Positions 6,510 through 13,571 of a DNA stretch of 16,877 nucleotides are shown piece by piece. How positions within the stretch are numbered: position 1 is the first letter of the stretch; the number at the start of each line of letters is the position of its first letter. The notes under the pieces were generated by a model, which saw only the letters and a program-made list of their open reading frames with translations, did no database searches and was not told the DNA's origin. The position numbers and the translations under genes are program-made. The DNA comes from an uncultured Bacteroidaceae bacterium (GTDB lineage Bacteria; Bacteroidota; Bacteroidia; Bacteroidales; Bacteroidaceae): NCBI GenBank assembly GCA_934394435.1, contig CAKRRN010000045.1, forward strand, positions 1 to 16,877, in the 5' to 3' direction.

Positions 6510-8765
6510 ATGGGAGATTTGCCTATTCTGATAAAAGATCTGGCCTATATACTTATCGTAGCGGGAGCGGTCACCATCATATTCAAGCGACTTAACCAGC
6601 CACTTGTCTTGGGTTACATCGTGGCTGGTTTCCTGGCTGGTCCGCATATGCGACTTACTCCCTCTGTGACAGACTTGACCAGTGTGGAAGATTGGAGCCA
6701 GATAGGTGTCATCTTCATGATGTTTTCCTTGGGACTGGAATTTTCGTTTAAGAAAATTGTTAAGATGGGTCTAAGACCTATTATCGCAGCTTTGTTGGTA
6801 ATGGCATGTATGATTAGCATAGGCAGTGCTGTGGGATATATTTTTGCATGGGGCAGCATGAACAGACTTTTCCTTGGGGGAATGCTGGCCATGAGCAGTA
6901 CCACAATCATATACAAAGCTTTTGATGACATGGGACTTCGTACCAGAAAGTTTGCATCGTCAGTCCTATCTGTTCTGATATTAGAGGATATATTGGGCAT
7001 CCTTTTGATGGTGATACTTAGTGCAATGGCAGTAAGTAAGGGGCTGGATGGCAATCAACTGGTAGGCAGTGTACTTCAGCTGGGGTTTTTCCTTATCCTA
7101 TGGTTCCTGGTGGGAGTGTATCTTGTACCCGTATTCCTGCGAAAGGCAAGGCGCTACATAAATTCTGAAACATTGGTAGTCGTATGTGTAGGGCTTTGCT
7201 TCCTTATGGTTGTAATAGCTTCCAGTGTGGGTTATAGTGCTGCTTTTGGTGCTTTCATGATGGGCAGTATTCTTTCAGAAACGATAGAGGCAGAACGCAT
7301 TGAACATACAGTATCTCCATTGAAGGATCTCTTTGGAGCCATTTTCTTTGTGTCTGTGGGTATGTTAGTCGATCCCTCTATTTTGCTTCAGTATTGGCTT
7401 CCTATTTTGATAATCTCTTTAGCAGTCATGCTTGGTCAGATGGTTTTCGGCAGTTTAAGCTTTTTGCTTACAGGAAATTCTCTGAGTGATTCTTTACAAA
7501 GTGGTTTCTCTTTGGTACAAATAGGTGAGTTTGCGTTTATTATTGCTTCTTTGGGGCAAAGTTTAGGGGTAACCAGTTCGTTTCTTTACCCTGTGGTCGT
7601 GGCTGTAAGCATACTTACCACCTTCTTCACTCCATATATTATCCGTTTGGCAGAACCCACGTATAAATGGATAGAAAGGTTTGTCCCACAAAGCATGGCG
7701 GAGAAAATCTCCGCCCGTCATCGCAACATGAGATCTGCAATACCTGTGTTTACTGGTGTTGGTGCAGCATGGAAAGGTTTTCTGAAATCTATACTTATAC
7801 AGACAGGTGCCTACATGACACTTTGTGTGGCACTAATTCTTTTTAGTTTTGCCACTTTGTTGCCCCTTTGCCGACATTTGCTTACTCATTGGCCTGGCAA
7901 TATCACATGCGGACTGCTTACTCTTTTTCTTGTGGCTCCGTGTCTGAGACCAATTGTCATGCGGCGCAACCATTCTGCCAATGCACAGTATATTTGTCAT
8001 TCTGGAAAGATTCATACCTTTTTCTTCTGGCTCTTTTTCTTGTTGCGGTTTGCTGTCGGTTGCGCAGTTATTTATTATATATTAAACTTTCTCTCACCAT
8101 ATTGGTGGGTGTGGCACATCATGGCAAGCGCTGTGTTGATGTTGCTAATAATGAATAACCGTACTGTCAAATGGCTTAGTATACGTTTGGAGCGTACATT
8201 CAAACAAAACCTTCAGAGCCGCGAGCAGAATAGTGGTGCAGGATATGGAAGGCGTCTGATGGGTAGAGACTTGCATATTGCACGAGTAAAGATACCCTTG
8301 AAGACTCGATGGGGCGGATGTACATTGGCAGAGCTAAGTCTGGGTTCTGCAGACCATGCGAATGTGGTAGCCATGATTCGAGGCTATATGCGAATAAATA
8401 TACCTAGTGGTACAAATCGTATTTATCCGGGAGACATCATTGAGGTGGCTGGAGATGACGCTGCAATAGGAAGACTACAGAGACGTATAGAAACAGAGGT
8501 GTATGAGTCTGACGAACAGATGGGGCTGAATGCACTTTCACTCTTGCGGCTTACGGTTTCTGCAGGAAGTATATTATGTGGACATACGTTGGCAGAGACT
8601 AAATTCCGTACGCAATACAACTGCATGGTCATAGGGCGAGAGGATGCCAGTGGAGAGTTGCTGATAGCCGAACCGCAACGTGCATTGCAGGCAGGAGACA
8701 TTCTGTGGGTTGTGGGTGAGGAACAATACCTTCAGTATTTGAAAGGTGTTATGGAAACTGTATAA
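6510..8765 (+). CDS. CPA2-family cation:proton antiporter with two TrkA-C domains
   Basis: A 751-residue protein in three parts. Residues 1 to about 385 are a KefB-type (monovalent cation:proton antiporter-2) membrane domain: GYIVAGFLAGPHM near the start, MMFSLGLEFSFKK, MSSTTIIYKAF, and VQIGEFAFIIASLGQS. Residues of about 425-560 hold roughly four further membrane helices. The C-terminus (about 590-750) has two TrkA-C (RCK_C) modules, one ending in GDIIEVAGDDAAI and the other in GDILWVVGEEQYL, which usually bind regulatory ligands. There is no nucleotide-binding TrkA-N domain between membrane and C-terminal parts, unlike KefB/KefC of E. coli. The likely role is K+ or Na+ efflux in exchange for protons at the inner membrane; the ion is not determinable. 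Gaps to its neighbours are 55 and 45 bp. Confidence 0.93.
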   Translation: MGDLPILIKDLAYILIVAGAVTIIFKRLNQPLVLGYIVAGFLAGPHMRLTPSVTDLTSVEDWSQIGVIFMMFSLGLEFSFKKIVKMGLRPIIAALLVMACMISIGSAVGYIFAWGSMNRLFLGGMLAMSSTTIIYKAFDDMGLRTRKFASSVLSVLILEDILGILLMVILSAMAVSKGLDGNQLVGSVLQLGFFLILWFLVGVYLVPVFLRKARRYINSETLVVVCVGLCFLMVVIASSVGYSAAFGAFMMGSILSETIEAERIEHTVSPLKDLFGAIFFVSVGMLVDPSILLQYWLPILIISLAVMLGQMVFGSLSFLLTGNSLSDSLQSGFSLVQIGEFAFIIASLGQSLGVTSSFLYPVVVAVSILTTFFTPYIIRLAEPTYKWIERFVPQSMAEKISARHRNMRSAIPVFTGVGAAWKGFLKSILIQTGAYMTLCVALILFSFATLLPLCRHLLTHWPGNITCGLLTLFLVAPCLRPIVMRRNHSANAQYICHSGKIHTFFFWLFFLLRFAVGCAVIYYILNFLSPYWWVWHIMASAVLMLLIMNNRTVKWLSIRLERTFKQNLQSREQNSGAGYGRRLMGRDLHIARVKIPLKTRWGGCTLAELSLGSADHANVVAMIRGYMRINIPSGTNRIYPGDIIEVAGDDAAIGRLQRRIETEVYESDEQMGLNALSLLRLTVSAGSILCGHTLAETKFRTQYNCMVIGREDASGELLIAEPQRALQAGDILWVVGEEQYLQYLKGVMETV

Positions 8766-8810
8766 AACATAAATCATATATTCATTTTTAATAATTATAA
8801 GCAAAAACAG

Positions 8811-10835
8811 ATGAGCAATCTTTTTAATGCAAAGAGAAGTGTGATACTGCTGGCTATTGTGGCAATATTGGCAGGAAATCAAATGTGGGCAGAGATAAAT
8901 CCTAAGCCTTTTGTGGTGCCCGAATTGAAAACTTGGACTGGAGCCGAGGGAAATACTACTTTGTCTGGTCGTATAGTCGTCAAGAGCAGCAAGCTGAGGT
9001 CTGTCGCACAGACTTTGGCAAGCGACTATGAGCAAATGAACGGACAGGCTCTGGCTGTAGTGACAGGCTCTGTCAGACCTGGTGATATTGTACTAAGTCT
9101 CAAGAAGGATAAGGCACTCGGACAGGAAGGTTACCATATGAATATCGGTAACCAAGTGGAGTTGACAGCGGCTACAGTAAAAGGCGTATTCTGGGCAACA
9201 CGTACACTATTGCAAGTGGCTGAGCAGCAGTCTGGAAAGACACTTCCGAAAGGACAGACTACAGACGTGCCAGAGTATCGCTTACGTGGCTTTATGATTG
9301 ACTGTGGAAGAAAATTCATACCCATGAGTTATTTGCGAAACCTGGCCAAGGTAATGTCGTATTATAAAATGAATACATTGCAGATTCATCTTAATGACAA
9401 CGGATTCCGAAAATACTTTGGAGATGACTGGACACGCACTCAGGCTGCTTTCCGTTTGGAGTGTGACACTTATCCAGGTCTGACGGCTAAGGACGGTTCT
9501 TATTCCAAACATGAGTTTATAGAACTACAAAAATTGGCTGAGAATTACGAAGTAGAGATTATCCCAGAATTCGATGCTCCTGCACATTCGTTAGCGTTTA
9601 CACAATACAAACCCGAATTGGCCAGTAAAGAATACGGCATGGATCATCTTGACCTCTTCAATCCTGAAGTGTATACCTTTATGGATAATCTGTGGAAAGA
9701 GTACATTGGAGGCAAGGAGCCTGTCTTCCGCGGACCGCGTGTGCATATCGGTACAGACGAATACTCTAATGCCAAGAAAGAGGTGGTAGAGAAGTTTCGT
9801 GCTTTTACTGATCGATACATTCGTTATGTGGAAGGTTTCGGAAAGCAGGCTGTTGTTTGGGGGGCGCTTACTCATGCCAATGGCGATACTCCAGTAAAGC
9901 ATGAAAATGTATTGATGGATATTTGGTACAATGGTTATGCGGACCCGATAGAGATGAAGAAGCAAGGTTACCAGTTAGTGTGCATTCCTGATGGGCTCAC
10001 CTATATTGTTCCTGCTGCTGGATACTACTATGATTATCTCAACTGCCAGTATCTTTACGAGCATTGGACACCAGCTGTAATAGGTAACCGTACCTTCGAA
10101 GAGAATGATCCTTGTATAGAGGGAGGTATGTTTGCCGTATGGAATGATATTGCTGGCAATGGTATTACCACCAAGGATATCCATCACCGTGTATATCCTG
10201 CCATACAGACGATGGCATTAAAGTGCTGGACTGGCGTGAAGACTACTCTTGCTTATGATACTTATGATCGCTTGCGCAAGACTTTGAGTGAAGCTCCTGG
10301 CGTAAACGAGCTGGGGAGACTGGGACAAACAGGTAACGTGGTGTTGGAAAAGCCTGAACTGAAGGCTGGCGAGCAGTTGGATGCAGAGGAGATAGGTTAC
10401 AACTATGCGGTCAGCTTCACTATTGATGGAAAACAGGAGGAAAAAGGAACAGAATTGCTTCGCTCGGAAAATGCTGTGGTGTATTTGGCTGATCCAAAGC
10501 AAGGCAAGTTGGGTTTTGAGCGTGAAGGCTACTTGAATACTTTCAACTATCGTATTCCTGCAGGCGAGAAACACACTCTCACTATTGAAGGAAATAATAA
10601 AATGACCCGTCTTTTGGTGGATGGCAAGCAGAAAGAGGAGCTTGGACCTAAGTCGCTCTATATCGTACGGCCACAGGATAGGGCTCACTATCAAGTTGAG
10701 GGGACATTCACTTACGAACCTGAAGTTTATCAACCAACAGACCAGATATCTTATCAGCGGACTCTTGTGTTCCCATTGCGCAAGGCTGGACAATTCAAGA
10801 GCAATATCACGAATCTGAAAGTTGAAGTACGATAA
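8811..10835 (+). CDS. Secreted GH20 beta-N-acetylhexosaminidase
   Basis: A 674-residue exported glycosidase that removes terminal beta-linked N-acetylhexosamine residues. The N-terminus is a signal peptide (NAKRSVILLAIVAILAGNQMWA, then EINPK). Residues of about 30-155 look like the small GH20b domain (TVKGVFWATRTLLQ at its end). The catalytic barrel begins at YRLRGFMIDCGRKFIP, continues through LQIHLNDNGFR and EIIPEFDAPAHS, and carries the catalytic pair Asp316-Glu317 in HIGTDEY. GH20 enzymes use substrate-assisted catalysis, with the Asp orienting the substrate acetamido group and the Glu as acid/base. The C-terminal 150 residues appear beta-rich and may be a lectin-like accessory domain. 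The substrate could be host glycan, chitin fragments or peptidoglycan-derived sugar; nothing adjacent (no SusC/SusD) decides it. It follows the antiporter after 45 bp. Confidence 0.94.
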   Translation: MSNLFNAKRSVILLAIVAILAGNQMWAEINPKPFVVPELKTWTGAEGNTTLSGRIVVKSSKLRSVAQTLASDYEQMNGQALAVVTGSVRPGDIVLSLKKDKALGQEGYHMNIGNQVELTAATVKGVFWATRTLLQVAEQQSGKTLPKGQTTDVPEYRLRGFMIDCGRKFIPMSYLRNLAKVMSYYKMNTLQIHLNDNGFRKYFGDDWTRTQAAFRLECDTYPGLTAKDGSYSKHEFIELQKLAENYEVEIIPEFDAPAHSLAFTQYKPELASKEYGMDHLDLFNPEVYTFMDNLWKEYIGGKEPVFRGPRVHIGTDEYSNAKKEVVEKFRAFTDRYIRYVEGFGKQAVVWGALTHANGDTPVKHENVLMDIWYNGYADPIEMKKQGYQLVCIPDGLTYIVPAAGYYYDYLNCQYLYEHWTPAVIGNRTFEENDPCIEGGMFAVWNDIAGNGITTKDIHHRVYPAIQTMALKCWTGVKTTLAYDTYDRLRKTLSEAPGVNELGRLGQTGNVVLEKPELKAGEQLDAEEIGYNYAVSFTIDGKQEEKGTELLRSENAVVYLADPKQGKLGFEREGYLNTFNYRIPAGEKHTLTIEGNNKMTRLLVDGKQKEELGPKSLYIVRPQDRAHYQVEGTFTYEPEVYQPTDQISYQRTLVFPLRKAGQFKSNITNLKVEVR

Positions 10836-11133
10836 AACCAGATGGGGCATTAGAGACCAATAGAATACTCTATGCCTCACCTGATAAAACCAAGAGGATG
10901 ATTATGTAGTTCCTCTTAATGGGGGCTGTGGCTTTTCTTGGTTATGTACGTAAACCCGTTTCCATGTGGTGTGGTGGTAGCAGTCTCATTGAGATTCGGG
11001 TCGGATTTATGGGTTCACACGATAAACCAAGGTGGTGAAATATAGAATTAGGTTCAGTCGGAATTTCGTGGAGACAGGCTAATAAAGGCAACAGCGTTTA
11101 TGAATGAGGATGGATGGTAAGACAGTATAGCAA

Positions 11134-11198
11134 CAAGTAATATAGTATTCAAGGCCCAAGTAATACGCATTAAAAGGCCAAGTAATATAGTATTACTT
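11134..11198. repeat. Three tandem 22-23 bp units with a palindromic AAGTAATA/TATTACTT core
   Basis: The 16-mer CAAGTAATATAGTATT occurs exactly at 11134-11149 and 11179-11194. A diverged copy starting CAAGTAATACGCATT lies between, at 11157. Units start at 11134, 11157 and 11179, separated by AAGGCC-like spacers. In the last unit AAGTAATA (11180-11187) and TATTACTT (11191-11198) form a perfect inverted repeat around TAG, followed by three more T residues. Three units of this length with near-identical 6-8 bp spacers are not a CRISPR array. Confidence 0.8.
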
Positions 11199-11260
11199 TT
11201 TAGAGTGGTTGAACATTGGGTGAGCCGATTTATGGTTTTCTGGTTTTGCCAGACTGCAAT

Positions 11261-11309
11261 AAAAAACTACGGACCACACGGACTTTCTCTTTGTCCGTAT
11301 GGTCCGTAG
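11261..11309 (-). terminator. Rho-independent terminator of the dacB/coiled-coil unit
   Basis: The arms 11267-11283 and 11293-11309 are 17 bp long with a 9-base loop. On the minus strand the stem is followed by six T residues (complement of 11266-11261), and the one imperfect position is a U-G pair, so the stem is complete only in that direction. On the plus strand the same position is a C-A mismatch and no U-tract follows. It lies about 125 bp beyond the stop of the coiled-coil gene. Confidence 0.88.
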
Positions 11310-11433
11310 GAAATAAAGAAAGAGAATAAATCTATCCAGAGATTTTCTCAGTCTCTTGCCCCACAGAAATTTCTATTCCATTTCTCTTTATAAGTCTCTT
11401 ACATCCCGAGGGCATCCCGAACGGATACGGTTG

Positions 11434-12057
11434 TCAGCGTGCACTACCACTCTTGCCATCTGATTTGACCATCACATGGTCACGAATCATTTTGCGTGCA
11501 GCGACCTTCTGCTCACGAGCTTTACGTATGCTGGTCTGTGAGATGTCTGCAGAGTTCTGCAGGTCGTTTACCTGTGAACGAACTTTGTCAACATTTGATA
11601 AAGATTTGTCCAAGTCTTGACGTGCTTTTTCAAGTTTCTGTTCAGCAGCCGTCACTTTCTTTTCTGCTGCAGCCGATTTCTTTTGTGCTTTTATGAGTGC
11701 AGCTTGAGCCTTGTCTTTCTTCTGCTGTAGTTTAGCTCCCTCTTTCATAGCTTTCTGCATGGCTTTATCTGCAGCCTTGTCACTTTTGACAGCCTTCTTT
11801 GCCACCTTCAGGTTATTTTTAGCGGCTTTCAAGTCACTCTGCTTCTGCTTAAGCTGTTGTTTGGCCGTCTTATCTGTCTTGGCTTGTATCTTTAGGGATG
11901 CCACCTCAGACTTGAGGCTGGATACTTCGCTGTTAAATTGGTTGTACCATTCTGTACATGACTTGCCCTCTTCTTCGTAGTCGTAATCATTGTTTACGCT
12001 TTGTGCCATAGCATTGAGGCTGAGCCCCAACATGGCAATAATCAGAATATTCTTCAT
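11434..12057 (-). CDS. Exported Lys/Ala-rich coiled-coil protein, unknown function
   Basis: A 207-residue protein with a signal peptide (MKNILIIAMLGLSLNAMA, then QSVNNDYDYEEEG). After a short acidic segment, residues of about 40-185 are dominated by Lys, Ala, Gln, Glu and Ser, with heptad-like hydrophobic spacing (SSLKSEVASLKI, then KNNLKVAKKAVKS, then EQKLEKARQDLDKSLSNVDKVRSQVNDL). This indicates a long coiled coil. No catalytic motif is visible and I do not recognise a family. It is strongly basic after the N-terminal acidic patch, which could favour contact with anionic envelope polymers. It begins 49 bp after the PBP4-type gene on the same strand, has no -7 box of its own that I can see, and shares the downstream terminator. 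Co-transcription, and possibly a role in cell-wall or septum work, is therefore inferred. Confidence 0.82.
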   Translation of the reverse strand: MKNILIIAMLGLSLNAMAQSVNNDYDYEEEGKSCTEWYNQFNSEVSSLKSEVASLKIQAKTDKTAKQQLKQKQSDLKAAKNNLKVAKKAVKSDKAADKAMQKAMKEGAKLQQKKDKAQAALIKAQKKSAAAEKKVTAAEQKLEKARQDLDKSLSNVDKVRSQVNDLQNSADISQTSIRKAREQKVAARKMIRDHVMVKSDGKSGSAR

Positions 12058-12106
12058 AAGCTATTTTAATATGTTTTTGTGCTCTTTTCTTATCGTGATA
12101 GGCTTG

Positions 12107-13453
12107 TTAACGGCAGAGTAATGTGCATACGGCATCCTGAAAGGCGTGTCCCGTACGTGTTCTGACAATGCCTTGATTGATGATGCTGAATGACATTTGA
12201 TGCCCATTGGATGCAGTCAGATATCCGCTGAGTGAAGACACTCCTTCCACGGTTCCCGTCTTGGCGTGCACATTTCCTTGGCAGGCTGTACCTCTCATAC
12301 GATGCTCTAATGTGCCATCTACTCCAGCAACTGGCAGGCAAGCCCATAGATATTGCTTGATAGACTCTGTCTGGTAGGCATGGTTCAGCATTGTTACCAA
12401 TAGTTCTGGTGTTGTATAATTATAAAGTGAAAGTCCGCTTCCGTCGGCAATCAGATAATCTTTTGGGTGAAGGCCCAGTCGCGTGATTAAGCTGTCTATC
12501 TGTGCTGCGGCTTGATGACGTGCTGTTTTTGCATGTTTGCTCATGGCTGCCAAACGATAGAAGAGACACTCTGCATAGATATTGTCACTCTTTTTCAGCA
12601 ACGGATTCATCACATCGCAAATACTGTGTCCAAGATTAAAGGACAGGACGGTCGCGTCTTCCTGGCTCTTGACTTCTGTCACGTTCTCGTTCTGCAGTTT
12701 TATTTCTGCCTTTTTCAAGGCGTCTATCCATGCAGTATGAATCCCCTCTGTGCCATTTACCAAGTGGGCAGCCAGCGGACCGTATTCGTCATCCCAGCAC
12801 CATCCCCATCCGTATGGAAGCACCTCGTAGGTCGGAAGTAGTTCGTATATGTTTCCTGCAATGCTGTCAATTCCTGACTGATGGAGTCTGGTTGCCAATT
12901 CCTTCAGGTTGTCGGTTGAAAGCATCGGATCCATGTCGCCAGCCAGATATACGTCTCCTTCCAGAGTACCTTCTGTCTGTTTGCCTGTCACGCGAACCTC
13001 TGTGTTGAGCTTTTCTCCACCGTCAATACGGTCAAGTAGAGTGATGCAGGTTATCAGCTTTTGGCAGGAGGCAGGACGCAGTCTGTGGCGTGCATGATGG
13101 GCAAACAAGGGTCTGCCAGCAGTTATATCGTAGATGAAAACACCCAAGTCAGAAGTCTCACAGATGGCTGAATTGCATAGTGAGTCTAATTTCTTTTGCA
13201 TCATTCCATCCCAGGATTCAGGCTCTGCTTGTTGTGTGGACGAATCCTGTATGCTCTCTATGACTGAATGGAGGTCGTCTGCCGTAGAGTCATATGTTGC
13301 AGATATTATTTCATGTGTCTGTTCCTGTGAAATGCCCGTTACAGGACTGCTGGGTGCATATTGTACGGCATAACGCTTACTGCCGCAGGCAGACAGACTC
13401 ATAACTACTAATGTTGCCGCTGCGACATTCTTCCACTTTATAATAAGACTCAT
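12107..13453 (-). CDS. dacB: D-alanyl-D-alanine carboxypeptidase/endopeptidase, PBP4 (S13) family lipoprotein
   Basis: A 448-residue penicillin-binding protein of the S13 (PBP4) family, which trims pentapeptide stems and cuts peptide cross-links in peptidoglycan. All three active-site motifs are present: SxxK as Ser129-Cys-Gln-Lys132 (in RPASCQKLIT), SxN as Ser289-Asp-Asn291, and KTG at Lys398-Thr-Gly400 (in HAKTGTVEGVSSLSG). The N-terminus has a lipobox (LSAC, Cys23) after a hydrophobic stretch, so it is probably anchored as a lipoprotein rather than free in the periplasm as E. coli DacB is. Residues of about 25-85 form a Ser/Thr/Gln-rich linker before the enzyme. The large insertion typical of the family lies between the SxxK and SxN motifs. 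It is divergent from nadB, with a -7 box at 13482-13489, and is followed by the coiled-coil gene. The symbol follows the E. coli family name. Confidence 0.93.
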   Translation of the reverse strand: MSLIIKWKNVAAATLVVMSLSACGSKRYAVQYAPSSPVTGISQEQTHEIISATYDSTADDLHSVIESIQDSSTQQAEPESWDGMMQKKLDSLCNSAICETSDLGVFIYDITAGRPLFAHHARHRLRPASCQKLITCITLLDRIDGGEKLNTEVRVTGKQTEGTLEGDVYLAGDMDPMLSTDNLKELATRLHQSGIDSIAGNIYELLPTYEVLPYGWGWCWDDEYGPLAAHLVNGTEGIHTAWIDALKKAEIKLQNENVTEVKSQEDATVLSFNLGHSICDVMNPLLKKSDNIYAECLFYRLAAMSKHAKTARHQAAAQIDSLITRLGLHPKDYLIADGSGLSLYNYTTPELLVTMLNHAYQTESIKQYLWACLPVAGVDGTLEHRMRGTACQGNVHAKTGTVEGVSSLSGYLTASNGHQMSFSIINQGIVRTRTGHAFQDAVCTLLCR

Positions 13454-13481
13454 CCTCTTGTACTTCTCGTTTTAAGCATCG

Positions 13482-13489
13482 CAAAGTTA
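13482..13489 (-). promoter_or_regulatory. -7 box upstream of the PBP4 gene
   Basis: On the minus strand this is TAACTTTG followed by C, an exact TAnnTTTG, 28 bp before the ATG at 13453. The -33 region is not clearly TTTG. It faces away from the nadB -7 box 43 bp to the right. Confidence 0.45.
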
Positions 13490-13501
13490 AAGAAAAAAAG
13501 G

Positions 13502-13518
13502 AGAACAGAGCGTTCTGT
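13502..13518. promoter_or_regulatory. Inverted repeat between the divergent dacB and nadB promoters
   Basis: AGAAC (13502-13506) and GTTCT (13512-13516) form an inverted repeat with a 5-base spacer. An overlapping pair, ACAGA (13505-13509) and TCTGT (13514-13518), is also complementary. The site lies between the two divergent -7 boxes, where a repressor or activator could act on either gene. No known regulator is assigned. Confidence 0.3.
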
Positions 13519-13531
13519 GAAGGAAATTCAG

Positions 13532-13539
13532 TATTTTTG
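13532..13539 (+). promoter_or_regulatory. -7 box upstream of nadB
   Basis: TATTTTTG followed by C is an exact TAnnTTTG, 32 bp before the nadB ATG at 13572; the leader would be about 25 nt. A good -33 TTTG is lacking, which could mean that activation is needed. Confidence 0.45.
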
Positions 13540-13571
13540 CGCTGATAAACGACTATAAACCCAAAAGAATC

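Larger units (their letters stand above)
10836..11433. other. 598-bp non-coding region with inverted and direct repeats
   Basis: Neither strand has a convincing gene; open frames here are short or extend from neighbours. Complementary pairs on the plus strand include 10844-10855 with 10868-10878 (one bulge), 10888-10895 with 10936-10943, 10892-10898 with 10911-10917, 10954-10958 with 10997-11001, 10984-10987 with 10991-10994, and 11006-11010 with 11022-11026. The 10-mer GATAAAACCA occurs at 10831 and 10883, with a similar GATAAACCA at 11021. A three-unit repeat lies at 11134-11198 and a terminator at 11261-11309. The region may encode a structured RNA or be a decayed element; it matches no RNA family that I recognise. 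Confidence 0.6.

Noticed and set aside
10844..10878. Terminator directly after the GH20 gene
   Set aside because: The stem is reasonable but no U-run follows it; it is kept only as one of the complementary pairs of the gap.
10218..10880. A 220-residue minus-strand frame opposite the GH20 C-terminus
   Set aside because: It is antisense to a clearly coding region, has Ser/Leu-rich composition typical of reverse-strand shadows, and shows no domain.
11134..11198. CRISPR array
   Set aside because: Only three units, spacers of 6-8 bp that are near-identical to each other, and no cas genes.
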